NCBI RefSeq assembly: GCF_026385485.1
Contig: NZ_JANIDX010000005.1
Span: 1-64,000 of the forward strand
Origin: Bombella pollinis
GTDB lineage: Bacteria; Pseudomonadota; Alphaproteobacteria; Acetobacterales; Acetobacteraceae
DNA: 64,000 nucleotides
Direction: 5' to 3'
Under the pieces are notes generated by a model, which did no database searches, had not been told where the DNA came from, and was given only the letters and a program-made list of their open reading frames with translations. Of this stretch, positions 42,004 through 51,357 are shown piece after piece (position 1 is the stretch's first letter; each line of letters starts with the position of its first letter). The translations under genes were made by a program, and so were the position numbers.

Positions 42004-43794
42004 ATGTCTGGTGTGTTTAATGCACTCACAACGGCTGTCAGCGGCATCAATGCCCAGTCAGATGCCTTTACCAACCTTAGTAACAACATCGCCAACAGCC
42101 AGACCGTTGGCTATAAGGCGGACACAACCTCCTTTGCGGATTTCGTAGCAGGGAGCATCACAGGGAACTCCGCTTCCCAAGCGCAATCCAACACAGTGCA
42201 GGCCATCACAGTGCAGCATGTTGATAATGCCGGAACGGCAACCAACAGCACCAATGGCATGGCTTTAGATATTTCTGGTAAGGGGATGTTTGTAACTTCC
42301 AAACCCACCGGGGCAGGCGCAGCAAATGCCGGAGTTACCAATTTCTCCGAGCAAAAGTTCTATACGCGCAATGGTGACTTCCAGCAGGATAAAAAAGGGT
42401 ATCTTGTTAACCCTGCCGGCTATTATTTAGACGGTTATATGACTGATTCCACTGGCTCGCTCACCAATGTTATCAGCCCACTTAATGTCAGCAATGTTGG
42501 CTTTAAGCCAACCGCGACAACAACCATGACCCTTAACGCTGCGGTAGGTAAGCTCCCTGCGGACCCCGCCAACTACACACCGCAAAGCTATACAACTGCT
42601 GCCACCACAACCTATGATGCAAGCTCTAACCCCCATAAAATAGCCATCCAATGGCAGCAAAGCGACACTAACCCACTTGTTTGGAATGTCTCTGCTTATG
42701 ATGCAGATGGGACAGGCACCATCGCGCCCAATAATTATCAAGTCACATTCGACCATTCCGGCTCTCTTGCCTCAATTACCGATATGCAAACAGGTAAAGA
42801 GGTTGGCTCATCAACAGTAGGCTCAAAGGCGGAAATCCCCATTACGGCCCATTACGGCAATAATGTGGAACAAACCATCAATCTCGCCCTCGGCACCATT
42901 GGTGGAACGAGCGGAACCACTATGGTAACAACCAATAACTCCGCCTCTACCAACCAAGCAAACCCGCTTAGCCTCTCTGGCACGACACTATCTATGAGCC
43001 CAACAACAATCGGGACGACAACCGATAGTATGCAAAGCTATATGAGCTCCCCCCTCATGGTTGCCAGCACAGCTGCCTCCACCACAGGCGGCACAAACGG
43101 GCAAACTAATGCTAGTACTACCACGCAGGTCCCTGTGGCTGTAAAATGGACGCAAACCTCAGCGTCTCCACAAACATGGTCTGTCCAAGCGGTGGACCCT
43201 TATGATGCCACCACCACCTCTCCTGTAAAAATGGATCAGGCTCATTCTGTCATCTTCAATAAAGATGGCAGCATCCAAAGCTTTGATGGTCAAGCTGTCA
43301 GCAAAGGCAGCCCCGTTACCACGTCTCTAAGCATCAATGGTACAAATTACACACTTGACCTCAGCAATGCCTCCCTCACAACTGGGACATCCCTTGGCGG
43401 CGATGCTACTACTCTTACAAATGATAGCATTACCTCTGGCACCTATACCGGTGCCGAGATTGAAAGCGATGGCTCTGTCATGGCGCAATTTGACAACGGC
43501 TATACGCAGCTTATCGGCAAAGTCGCTTTGACAAACTTTAACAACGTCAATGGCCTTCAAGCCGTAGATGGCCAAGCTTACCTTGCCACATCACGCTCTG
43601 GCACCCCTCAAACGGGCCTTGTCGGTGAGAATGGCACAGGCTCCCTCGCTGTAGGCTTTGTGGAAGCCTCCACAACCAACCTAACAGGCGATCTCTCCGC
43701 CCTCATTGTGGCGCAAGAAGCTTACAGTGCGAACACGAAAATCGTCACAACAGCCGATACATTGCTCCAGCAAACAATCGCTATGAAGCAATAA
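42004..43794 (+). CDS. flgE: Flagellar hook protein FlgE
   Basis: A 596-residue hook protein with the axial N-terminus (SGVFNALTTAVSGINAQSDAFTNLSNNIANSQT) and C-terminus (GDLSALIVAQEAYSANTKIVTTADTLLQQTIAMKQ). The central domain (about residues 150-480) is Thr/Ser/Ala-rich and variable. A GGAT-type site 5 nt before the ATG is weak. It is followed by a hairpin terminator, so it is the end of the plus-strand unit. Confidence 0.96.
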   Translation: MSGVFNALTTAVSGINAQSDAFTNLSNNIANSQTVGYKADTTSFADFVAGSITGNSASQAQSNTVQAITVQHVDNAGTATNSTNGMALDISGKGMFVTSKPTGAGAANAGVTNFSEQKFYTRNGDFQQDKKGYLVNPAGYYLDGYMTDSTGSLTNVISPLNVSNVGFKPTATTTMTLNAAVGKLPADPANYTPQSYTTAATTTYDASSNPHKIAIQWQQSDTNPLVWNVSAYDADGTGTIAPNNYQVTFDHSGSLASITDMQTGKEVGSSTVGSKAEIPITAHYGNNVEQTINLALGTIGGTSGTTMVTTNNSASTNQANPLSLSGTTLSMSPTTIGTTTDSMQSYMSSPLMVASTAASTTGGTNGQTNASTTTQVPVAVKWTQTSASPQTWSVQAVDPYDATTTSPVKMDQAHSVIFNKDGSIQSFDGQAVSKGSPVTTSLSINGTNYTLDLSNASLTTGTSLGGDATTLTNDSITSGTYTGAEIESDGSVMAQFDNGYTQLIGKVALTNFNNVNGLQAVDGQAYLATSRSGTPQTGLVGENGTGSLAVGFVEASTTNLTGDLSALIVAQEAYSANTKIVTTADTLLQQTIAMKQ

Positions 43795-43813
43795 ACCGTC
43801 TCATATAGGCCAT

Positions 43814-43853
43814 AAAAAGGGCGCGGGTGTTTTACCACCTCGCGCCCTTTTTC
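43814..43853. terminator. Bidirectional hairpin terminator after flgE
   Basis: AAAAAGGGCGCG and CGCGCCCTTTTT pair around a short GGTG-TTTTA-CCACC-type loop, with A-tract and T-tract on the two sides. It ends flgE on the plus strand and the Ros/MucR-type gene on the minus strand. Confidence 0.85.
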
Positions 43854-43894
43854 TTGGCTAGCCAGCACATCTTACTCTCAAGAGGAGGGACCCT

Positions 43895-44605
43895 TTAGGC
43901 CTTGATGTGAGGGTGATTCTTCTTCTTGCGGTCATAATGACCAAGCCCGGTACGAGAAGCCTCTAGCTTCTTCATTGTGGAATAACTCTCACACGCCATG
44001 GGATAATCTGCTGCTAAACCCCAATAAAGGCGATACCCCTCGGGGCTTTGGCGATGTTGCCGCTCAATATGACGTTTGAGCATGCTAAACGCCCCACCAC
44101 AATGCAGACAAATAATTTCATCACGGAAGATAGATTCTTCAGGCGCGCAATAAGGCTCATCGCGGTTTGCAATCCACTGGCCCGGCTTTTCTTTTACCTC
44201 AGGGGACATACCTTGTACAAAATGGCTCCCCAGAGAGCCCGTAAACCCACGGCCTTGCTGGCTTGCCAATGCCGCCAAACCTGCAAAAGCGTCCCTACCT
44301 TCATTTTTCCCCGTAGGCAGAACGGCCGTCATCTTCTGTGCGAGACGCACAATCTCATCTGATGCGCTCGTCATATCGTGGATAACCCCAAGATCCACAA
44401 GCTCTGAGAGGACATTCAGCACGATGCTTGCCCGCTCTGGGTAATGTTGAGCAAGGCTTAGTAGCGTCTCCGTCATGCCGCGCAAATGCTCTGCCTGACC
44501 GACAATATCACTTAATGTTTGAGATGATGAAAACTCCTGCTGGAAGCGTGCAAGAAGTCGCCCAATCCCCTTCTCAATAAAATTACTTGTTGTCTGCACT
44601 GTCAT
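43895..44605 (-). CDS. Ros/MucR-type zinc-finger regulator with extra N-terminal domain
   Basis: A 236-residue protein. Residues 157-225 are the Ros/MucR domain: CLHCGGAFSMLKRHIERQH gives Cys166, Cys169, His179 and His184 with the Ros C-2x-C-9x-H-4x-H spacing, followed by YRLYWGLAADYPM. Usual family members are about 140-150 residues; here residues 1-135 form an extra helical domain (LSDIVGQAEHLRGMTETLLSLAQ) that I do not recognise. MucR homologs control flagellar and polysaccharide genes. Lying between flgE and flaF, it may regulate this locus. Confidence 0.85.
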   Translation of the reverse strand: MTVQTTSNFIEKGIGRLLARFQQEFSSSQTLSDIVGQAEHLRGMTETLLSLAQHYPERASIVLNVLSELVDLGVIHDMTSASDEIVRLAQKMTAVLPTGKNEGRDAFAGLAALASQQGRGFTGSLGSHFVQGMSPEVKEKPGQWIANRDEPYCAPEESIFRDEIICLHCGGAFSMLKRHIERQHRQSPEGYRLYWGLAADYPMACESYSTMKKLEASRTGLGHYDRKKKNHPHIKA

Positions 44606-44776
44606 TTGTCCCCCTCCTATGTCCGACTCTAGCTTAGCCTATCTTACCCGTCTTATTAAAAGATTGTTACAAACCACACGGCAAGTGCTTTTAATAACCA
44701 GCTCTCACATTTGGTCAATAACTCTCTTTTTAAAAGAACCGTTATAAGATTTTATGAGGAGGACTATACAAATCGA

Positions 44777-44812
44777 AAAAGACGAAAAAATGGCTATTTT
44801 TGTCTTTTTCAT
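44777..44812. repeat. AT-rich inverted repeat
   Basis: GAAAAAGACGAAAAA pairs with TTTTTGTCTTTTTC at nearly all positions around a 6-7 base loop. The interval 44606-44893 contains no supported gene. The hairpin could terminate transcription on either strand but has no known function. Confidence 0.4.
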
Positions 44813-44824
44813 GGAAATAGCCTT

Positions 44825-44861
44825 TAAAAAAGAAGGCTTGCTGACAGATGCCAACAAGCCT
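44825..44861 (-). terminator. Rho-independent terminator (minus strand)
   Basis: Reading the minus strand, AGGCTTG and CAAGCCT flank a 14-base loop and are followed by TTCTTTTTT. It lies just after the stop of the 44894-45139 gene and should end that transcript. Confidence 0.65.
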
Positions 44862-44893
44862 CACACGATAACCCAGAGCGTAACGCATGGCTC

Positions 44894-45139
44894 TCACGTC
44901 ATACTATCAATGCTGCACGCCACCATAGCAGCAATCCCCATCCCTATTTCTCGCGATTGCTGATAGATAAGCTTATCCCGCTTATAAGAGGCTGTACGAA
45001 GTGCCTCACCGCGCTCATCATGCTGCACTTGCGATGACAAAGCCGCCGCCCCTGCGGCAAGCGCGCGCATATCTGTCATGAAATCCTGCAACCGGTCCCC
45101 TACCGCTCCAGAGCAAGACGAAACAACGCTACGCTGCAT
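44894..45139 (-). CDS. Small unknown protein in flagellar locus
   Basis: An 81-residue protein starting at ATG 45139, with AAGGA 10 nt upstream. It is helical with two parts, RLQDFMTDMRALAAGAAALSSQVQ and the C-terminal GIAAMVACSIDSM. It has its own terminator, so it is a single transcription unit. Function is not known; possibly a late chaperone-like or regulatory protein. Confidence 0.55.
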   Translation of the reverse strand: MQRSVVSSCSGAVGDRLQDFMTDMRALAAGAAALSSQVQHDERGEALRTASYKRDKLIYQQSREIGMGIAAMVACSIDSMT

Positions 45140-45193
45140 CAGGTAATCCTTCTCAAAACAGTCTCTCTAGCGAGCTTTTGGCCTCTATTGCCT

Positions 45194-45208
45194 TTTATAC
45201 GGTATAAA
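45194..45208. promoter_or_regulatory. Palindrome in 338-bp gene-free gap
   Basis: TTTATACGGTATAAA has perfect 7-base arms around one base. It lies 55 bp upstream of the small gene ending at 45139 and in the AT-rich gap 45140-45477, where no gene was seen. It may be an operator for the leftward gene. No other signal was resolved in this gap. Confidence 0.35.
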
Positions 45209-45477
45209 GACCTAAAAATAATAATTGACCCATTCATCATAAGGCCAGCAAAGCCTATATAGAGAAGGCACATTAAAAAATGATTAAAAATATAGCTCAC
45301 GGTTAATTTTTAAGATAATAAAAACCTATCTCTCTATAAGATATTCCTTATATATCTCCATTTTCTTCTTAATTTGGAACCCTATTTCCTAACAGTTAAT
45401 CTTATATGCCTTATTATATCTCATCCTATACCATTGGAAGGCCTATTACCCTTAACGGGATGTAAAAAGGAGGCGCG

Positions 45478-45888
45478 ATGTCCATATATAAGCTCATTCT
45501 CCCTGCGGTTTTACTGCTCCCAGCCCTTACCAGTACCGCATCAACCCCAGCCATGGCGCAGCATTTTTATGGCGGCAATGCTTATCTTCTACGCCCACCC
45601 CCAGCACCGCCACCAGCTATGAGGGAGTTTACCCATCTACCACCGCCACCGCCACCGCCGCCCTCCTTCGGCAGCACATGGCAACGGGACGACTACCGCC
45701 CCCACGAGCAGCCAGCCCCATGGGCAGGACCGCTTTGGGGGTCTTACCGCGACCCACAACTCTCTGTTCAATATGGCTGGAATGCCCCTGCCTTCACCCC
45801 TTGGGGCAATTACATTACATCCCAAGCCCCTTACCTACCCTCTCCTCCTAGCCGGAGCTGTGTGGACCAAAATTGTACAAGCCCTTAG
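45478..45888 (+). CDS. Proline-rich secreted protein
   Basis: A 136-residue protein with a strong AAGGAGG ribosome binding site and a signal peptide (YKLILPAVLLLPALTSTASTPAMA). The mature part is proline-, tyrosine- and histidine-rich (poly-Pro run near residue 57, then many WxG/YxG patches) and ends in a cysteine pair (CVDQNC). No family recognised. It is a lone plus-strand gene between minus-strand flagellar genes, ended by its own terminator. Confidence 0.7.
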   Translation: MSIYKLILPAVLLLPALTSTASTPAMAQHFYGGNAYLLRPPPAPPPAMREFTHLPPPPPPPPSFGSTWQRDDYRPHEQPAPWAGPLWGSYRDPQLSVQYGWNAPAFTPWGNYITSQAPYLPSPPSRSCVDQNCTSP

Positions 45889-45889
45889 C

Positions 45890-45930
45890 CATAAAAAACG
45901 GGTTCCTTCCAGAGGGAACCCGTTCTTATT
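45890..45930. terminator. Bidirectional hairpin terminator
   Basis: AACGGGTTCC (45897-45906) and GGAACCCGTT (45915-45924) form a 10-bp stem; a run of A lies before it (T-tract for the minus strand) and CTTATT after it. It separates the proline-rich gene from the convergent flaF end at 45929. Confidence 0.8.
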
Positions 45931-46303
45931 AGCCCTCATCTTCCGCAAGAGAGCTTAAACCTTCCAACACATTAGAAGCCGCCTCAATAAGAGGTGTTAG
46001 GCTTAATGTTGGGTCTAACATCGCGCGAATACCATATTTCTGTGCTTGGTCAGCCATCCGGGCAAACAGCAATCTATCTTCTGTTTCCACCATGCCTGCT
46101 TCCACAGCATTCGCCCGTTGGATCAGTGACCAAAGCCGTTGATTCTTCGCAATAGCCTGATTACGCTTAATCACATCGCCCTCATAAGCGACACTCTCTA
46201 ACGCGGCTATCAAACGGCGGAAACATTCTGCATCAGCTTCCCTATCAGAGAGAGACTGACTAACAGCACTGCGATAAGCATTCATGGCGTTATGTTGATA
46301 CAT
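45929..46303 (-). CDS. flaF: Flagellin synthesis regulator FlaF
   Basis: A 124-residue FlaF. The diagnostic region is ALESVAYEGDVIKRNQAIAKNQRLWSLI, with AYRSAV in the N-terminal helix. In alphaproteobacteria FlaF promotes flagellin synthesis, acting against FlbT. No flbT or flagellin gene is in the window. It is the last gene after flgD. Confidence 0.9.
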   Translation of the reverse strand: MYQHNAMNAYRSAVSQSLSDREADAECFRRLIAALESVAYEGDVIKRNQAIAKNQRLWSLIQRANAVEAGMVETEDRLLFARMADQAQKYGIRAMLDPTLSLTPLIEAASNVLEGLSSLAEDEG

Positions 46304-46387
46304 AAACGAGCAACCGCCTCCCCTCTATAGTTATGGCTGGGCTTTTCCACGCAGGCAAAGCCCCCATAATCCCATCAATCAGACAAT

Positions 46388-47110
46388 TTAGCTCGCGGCT
46401 TGAATATCAGTCATCGGGACCTCTGCATCCCCCATCATGACATTCATCCCAGAGCTACCTTTCTTCACTGCTGTGACCGTGCCTTTTACTGTGAAGGGAA
46501 CGTCAGCCGTATTACCGCGGCTATCAACTGTCTTAACGGCAACGCTATAAGCCCCATCGCTTAGGCTGCTGCCGTTATCATCCTTACCATCCCAGCTCCA
46601 AGACGTCTGGCCACTATTTGCTTGCATAACAGCATGACGTACCACCTGCCCCGCAGCATTCGCGATGGAAATCCCAACCACTTGGCCAGCACCCGCTTTA
46701 AAGGACAAGCCTGCCGAGCCAGATTGCAACGGCAAGGTGGAACCAGATACACTCACCTGACGACCCACAAGGCCTTTATCCTGCGTAAGCTGCCCTGTCT
46801 CATTAAGGGAGATAAGCGTGTTAAGGTTGTTATTCGTCTGGACCTGCTGCTCCACAGCGGAGAATTGAGCCAACTGAGAGGCCATATTCTCGGTATTCAT
46901 CGGGCTGCTAGGGTCCTGATGTTTGAGCTGTGTTGTCAGCAATGTGAGAAAGTTATTCTCATTCTTGGCCATAGAGGCAAAAGCCCCGGCCGTATTGGTG
47001 CTAGAGCTCCCACTCTGCCCCGCTCCAGACAAAGAGGATGCTCCACTACGCGCAGCACTATCCGCTGCTTGTTGCAAGGCTAAAAGATTATTAGACGTTG
47101 CGCTAACCAT
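46388..47110 (-). CDS. flgD: Flagellar hook assembly protein FlgD
   Basis: A 240-residue hook cap. The N-terminal domain has NNFLTLLTTQLKHQDPSSPMNTENMASQLAQFSAVEQQVQTN, the FlgD signature. The FLgD Ig-like domain contains SWSWDGKDDNGSSLSDGAYSV. It caps hook assembly. It follows fliK by 27 bp. Confidence 0.95.
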   Translation of the reverse strand: MVSATSNNLLALQQAADSAARSGASSLSGAGQSGSSSTNTAGAFASMAKNENNFLTLLTTQLKHQDPSSPMNTENMASQLAQFSAVEQQVQTNNNLNTLISLNETGQLTQDKGLVGRQVSVSGSTLPLQSGSAGLSFKAGAGQVVGISIANAAGQVVRHAVMQANSGQTSWSWDGKDDNGSSLSDGAYSVAVKTVDSRGNTADVPFTVKGTVTAVKKGSSGMNVMMGDAEVPMTDIQAAS

Positions 47111-47137
47111 GACGTTTTCCCTCCACTCTAAAACTGA

Positions 47138-49150
47138 TTAGACTGAAATATTCAGCCGGCCCATCCCACCAGATGCGCCCCCTGCCGTCCCGGTAGGGGT
47201 GTATGATGTGTCATCTTGCGGCGATGCCTCGCTCTGTGCAGCGCGCAAAATAGCCCTAGGCTGCCGCGCTGTGTGCTGCTGGCCCGCACCACCATCACCA
47301 CCTGCCAAAAAGCCACCTGCCTGTTGAAAGGTCGCTTGCCCCTGCTGGTTTTGCCCCTGATGTTGGCCTTGGTTAGGGCTTTGCTGTTGGGGCATGTTCT
47401 GCTCCCCCCCGTGCGCGCCTTGGCCTGCTTCAGTGGGGAGAACATCAATCTTCATCACCCCTGCATGAAGCCCAACCTCATCAAGCTGACGAGCAAGGAT
47501 ATGGTGCGTTTTTTGCAACGCATCCGTTGTGCCATCATCCTGACCTTGCAATGCAAGGGAGGAAAGCCCTTCTGGCGAACGATTCAACTGGACACGCACG
47601 GACGTATCATCAGAGGTCGTGACCGTTATATTTAATGTCCCCGCCTGCCCGTTAGAGGTGCGAGCAGAAAGCACGCTTGGCGTGGCAAGATTATGCTGCA
47701 TAAGAGAGGCTTTAACCTCGCCTCCCGCCTGCTGCGCCTGATGTTGCGGCAAACTATGGGAGGAAGCCACCTCCACCCCCATATTCTGGGCAGCGTCGTT
47801 GCTGCCCTCCATATGTGATGAGACAAGCCCTAAAAAGGAGCCTTCCCCCACATTCAAACCGCTCTTGCCAGCATCATCCCCATGTGTCGCGGCGGCTATA
47901 TCCGTCCGCGCGGCTCGCTCTGCAAAATTATGCTCTGATGCACCATCATGTCCCGCTCCACCTTGCTCCCCACCTGAGGATAAAGACTGCCCTCCCGTCT
48001 GGGCCGATGATTTTACAAGCAGGTCGAACAATGTATTGCTCCCCGCATGCGTCTGATCATCGTGCGTTGCCCCATGTGGGATAACCGAAGATGGTGAGGA
48101 TGGCCCCTTCACTGTGGAAGACATCGCCGCCATAGTGGCAGGTTGGAAACTCAAAGCAGTAACGGCTTGTTTCCCATCTTGGGCACCATTCTGCGCTACC
48201 GAGGATACCGCCCCTTGTGATGCAGTAACTGCTTGAGATGATAAACGCACGGAGGCCGCACCCTGCTCCCCTTCGGAAAGAGCATGAGAAAGCCCTCTCT
48301 GCATGTTAAAGCCTTGGGCGAACGCCGCCTCTACGGGCGTTGTCTGCTTCATCGGCTGCGTCATAAATGAGGCTGGGGCTTGCTCGGCCATACCGTGCTG
48401 GGACGATGCCTCACCCACAGAGGCCATAGACGCATCCACGGCCTTAACAGAGGCCTCCTTTTGCGTTTGCCCCTCTAAAACTGCAAACCGCGCTAAGGAT
48501 GACGCCGCATCACGCCCCGCAACGCCTATAGAAGCCTGCCCTGCCAGTGAAGCACTCGCTGAAGAGGGCCCCTCTATTGCGGTAGAATGATGCGTTGTAA
48601 AAAGTCCCGCTATGGATAACGCTGCTTGAAGATCTACGGCAGTCTGCGCTGATGAAGATTGATGCGCTTTGGAGGGGTCATCATCTTGCTCTGCCTTCTG
48701 CCGCGCCTCCGCTGCTTCCTGCGGTGTGAGCGTCTCATCCTTAGCCGCTACAGCCCCTTGTGAAGGGTGCGTCCGCCCCTTATCAACCAGCTTATCCTCT
48801 GAATAAACTGTCTGCTCCGGCCCATCCTGCCTTTGAGCTGCCTGTTGTGCTCCTTCTGAGGGAGTATCTCCCTGCTCTGAAGCTGTTTGCTGCTCTGTCT
48901 GGCCCTGCGCCTCTGTTTGTGCCCCAGTGTCCTGCTGCCCTATATTCGTCTTATTCCCTTCTTGCGAAGAAGGATCTTGCGCGGCATGATCCTGCGCTGC
49001 CAATATAGCGGCAAATTGTTTACGCCCCGCTTTAGAGGGAATAGAGATATTGGGCTTCCCCCCCCCTTGTGTGGCCTTGCTCCCTCCCTGTGAGGCAAGG
49101 CTGGGGTTAATATCCGCTAAATCCATAGTCGTGAGAGACGGCAAAGACAT
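47138..49150 (-). CDS. fliK: Hook-length control protein FliK
   Basis: A 670-residue protein, long for FliK. The first 470 residues are low-complexity (Gln, Ser, Ala, Gly). The C-terminal Flg_hook domain (about 505-590) contains LNITVTTSDDTSVRVQLNRSPEGLSSLALQGQDD and HHILARQLDEVGLHAGVMKIDV. It acts as the molecular ruler and flips FlhB specificity. The ATG overlaps the motA stop (TAATG). Confidence 0.9.
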   Translation of the reverse strand: MSLPSLTTMDLADINPSLASQGGSKATQGGGKPNISIPSKAGRKQFAAILAAQDHAAQDPSSQEGNKTNIGQQDTGAQTEAQGQTEQQTASEQGDTPSEGAQQAAQRQDGPEQTVYSEDKLVDKGRTHPSQGAVAAKDETLTPQEAAEARQKAEQDDDPSKAHQSSSAQTAVDLQAALSIAGLFTTHHSTAIEGPSSASASLAGQASIGVAGRDAASSLARFAVLEGQTQKEASVKAVDASMASVGEASSQHGMAEQAPASFMTQPMKQTTPVEAAFAQGFNMQRGLSHALSEGEQGAASVRLSSQAVTASQGAVSSVAQNGAQDGKQAVTALSFQPATMAAMSSTVKGPSSPSSVIPHGATHDDQTHAGSNTLFDLLVKSSAQTGGQSLSSGGEQGGAGHDGASEHNFAERAARTDIAAATHGDDAGKSGLNVGEGSFLGLVSSHMEGSNDAAQNMGVEVASSHSLPQHQAQQAGGEVKASLMQHNLATPSVLSARTSNGQAGTLNITVTTSDDTSVRVQLNRSPEGLSSLALQGQDDGTTDALQKTHHILARQLDEVGLHAGVMKIDVLPTEAGQGAHGGEQNMPQQQSPNQGQHQGQNQQGQATFQQAGGFLAGGDGGAGQQHTARQPRAILRAAQSEASPQDDTSYTPTGTAGGASGGMGRLNISV

Positions 49151-50010
49151 TAGACTAACTCTGTCAGCATAGTATCGACTTCTGCAAAGCCGGGCATGAG
49201 TTCTTCTGGGATAGCCTTACGGCCAATCTCAATGCAGACTTGTGGCGGCTGGCCTTGTACAAAGGCCACTAACACCGTGCGGATAATGTCGTAATAATGG
49301 TTATCCATTTTCACGACTGATTGCATACGCGACGCTAAAGGACTGACCACACCATAAGCCAACAACACACCAAGGAAGGTCCCAACCAAGGCCCCAGCAA
49401 TCATCTCCCCCAACACAGCGGGAGGCTTACTAATCGCCGCCATTGTTTTCACCACCCCTAGCACCGCAGCCACAATCCCCAAAGCGGGCAACGCATCAGA
49501 AATGGAGGTAAAGGACTCAGCAATATGGAGGTCCTCATGCAGATTTTTCTTTAATTCCCGCCCCATAATTTCATCAAGCTGATGGCTCTCATCAAGATTC
49601 ATACTAATTAACCGCAAATAATCGCAGATTAAATCGCATGCCTTTTCATCAGCTTTAATCATCGGAGCTGTAGCAAAGATGCTGCTTTCCTCTGGGCTTT
49701 CAAAGTCATTTTCCAGAGAGGCAATGCCTTTCATATTCGCTTGCTTCAATAACCGATACAGCAGAGCCAGCAGATCTAAATAATTCTGCCGCCCATATCG
49801 TGGCCCTTTAATGACCAGCATCAGATAGCCAAAAACGGACTTCACCGCCTCCATACTGTTGCTCATGATGAACACACCAATGGCCGCACCGAGGATTGTC
49901 AAAAGCTCAAAAGGCATAGAGGCCAGCAAAGGGGCCAAAGCCCCCCCGGAGGCGGCAAACGAGCCAAACACGCATAAGAGTGCAAAAATCAGCCCACCAA
50001 TATACAGCAT
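49150..50010 (-). CDS. motA: Flagellar motor stator protein MotA
   Basis: A 286-residue stator subunit with four membrane segments. Conserved regions include LPALGIVAAVLGVVKTM and the third/fourth helix block IAGALVGTFLGVLLAYGVVSPLA. With MotB it forms the proton channel. It is downstream of motB. Confidence 0.95.
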   Translation of the reverse strand: MLYIGGLIFALLCVFGSFAASGGALAPLLASMPFELLTILGAAIGVFIMSNSMEAVKSVFGYLMLVIKGPRYGRQNYLDLLALLYRLLKQANMKGIASLENDFESPEESSIFATAPMIKADEKACDLICDYLRLISMNLDESHQLDEIMGRELKKNLHEDLHIAESFTSISDALPALGIVAAVLGVVKTMAAISKPPAVLGEMIAGALVGTFLGVLLAYGVVSPLASRMQSVVKMDNHYYDIIRTVLVAFVQGQPPQVCIEIGRKAIPEELMPGFAEVDTMLTELV

Positions 50011-50079
50011 CTTAGCCTTCCTCTCTCAAAACTCGTCCTAATACCGCCCCTCTATGGGCTATTTTACGCGCCCCTCTGC

Positions 50080-51288
50080 TCATCGCGCTTTCCCCTGCTC
50101 AGCACCATTTTGAGGCGTGGCAGGCTTATCACCCGCTTGTGCAAAACTATCTGGCAAGGGATGGAAGCGATGAATGAGCAGAACAATCCGCCTATTCTCA
50201 GGGGCTTCTGGGTGTGCGGGGTCTGCTAGGCTACGGTCAGCACGCCCTTCCACACTCCTAATCCGTCTATCGGGATAACCAGAGCGTACAAACAGCTCGC
50301 GCACACGGTCTGCTCTCATCTCCGATAAGGTCCAGTTTGATAAGCCGTGCGGATTTACCTCCTTCATATGGTAAGGCACACCATCGGTCTCCCCAATGAT
50401 GGAGATATCCTCTGGCAACGTGCCTAACCATGCAGCAACCCGCTCTAATAAGGCTTGGCCATCCTTATTAGGGACAACCTCACCATTATCAAACATCGCT
50501 TTATGAGCTGTATCTTGCACCTCGATGCGAATTTCATTCGTCCCCATCTTAAAACCAAGATTGTCCTTTAAATCATTCAACCCCGCCTCATGCGTGAAAG
50601 TGGTTTTTAACCCCTCCACGACATGATGAAGATACGTATCTTCCTGAGCCGCTTGCTCCACTGGATTTGCAGCAGGGCTTCGCTCTGCCCCAGCACCAGC
50701 GGGAGCACCATCACCCGCACGCCCGGTATCTGCTGCATTACCTTGGCCAACTTGACCCACATTTTCCGCCGCACCTGTTTTCGGCCCCCCTAAGGGAATA
50801 ATCTCTGGCCGACCTGCATTACTATCATCTTCATCAGGATGTGTATCTTCACCGGATGACAGAATACTCACGCCATTATTGGTTAGGATGCCTTCTTGCC
50901 CCTTACCATCACGGCCTCTACCATCCCCTTGGCCATCATGAGCATGCTCCTCAGGATCACTCTCTAACGCATCTGGCTTTGGAGCTGGCTCTTGGTCAGA
51001 GTTCTGCACCATCCGCAAAGATGACGGAGCAGAAAGCGGGGATGTCTCTAACAAAGCTTGATTCGATGTTGCAGAGCCTGTGCGGTCCGCCATAGGGTTA
51101 AAGAATAGAGCAATCCCGCGCTTCTGCTCATCTGTTGTGATATTCAACAACCACATCAGCAAGAAGAAAGCCATCATCGCGGTCATAAAGTCTGCATAAG
51201 CAACCTTCCATGCCCCACCATGGTGCCTGCCACTGACAATCTCTTCTCTTTTAATAATGATTGTTGGCGTGTTCTTCCCCTCAGCCAT
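50080..51288 (-). CDS. motB: Flagellar motor stator protein MotB
   Basis: A 402-residue stator subunit. The single membrane helix reads WKVAYADFMTAMMAFFLLMWLLNIT, and Asp32 region (YADFMTA) is the proton-binding aspartate. A long linker (about 70-210, Gly/Asp/Ala-rich) precedes the OmpA-like peptidoglycan-binding domain (ISIIGETDGVPYHMKEVNPHGLSNWTLSEMRADRVRELFV). The linker is longer than usual. Confidence 0.96.
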   Translation of the reverse strand: MAEGKNTPTIIIKREEIVSGRHHGGAWKVAYADFMTAMMAFFLLMWLLNITTDEQKRGIALFFNPMADRTGSATSNQALLETSPLSAPSSLRMVQNSDQEPAPKPDALESDPEEHAHDGQGDGRGRDGKGQEGILTNNGVSILSSGEDTHPDEDDSNAGRPEIIPLGGPKTGAAENVGQVGQGNAADTGRAGDGAPAGAGAERSPAANPVEQAAQEDTYLHHVVEGLKTTFTHEAGLNDLKDNLGFKMGTNEIRIEVQDTAHKAMFDNGEVVPNKDGQALLERVAAWLGTLPEDISIIGETDGVPYHMKEVNPHGLSNWTLSEMRADRVRELFVRSGYPDRRIRSVEGRADRSLADPAHPEAPENRRIVLLIHRFHPLPDSFAQAGDKPATPQNGAEQGKAR

Positions 51289-51357
51289 GACGCGCCCACC
51301 ATTTTAACAAGCAAAAAGACGCCCGCCCTAATGAGACAAGCTGGGCCACGCCTTGCA

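Noticed and set aside
44754..44963. 69-codon plus-strand frame
   Set aside because: It spans a terminator hairpin and the end of a minus-strand gene; no ribosome binding site and a random-looking sequence.
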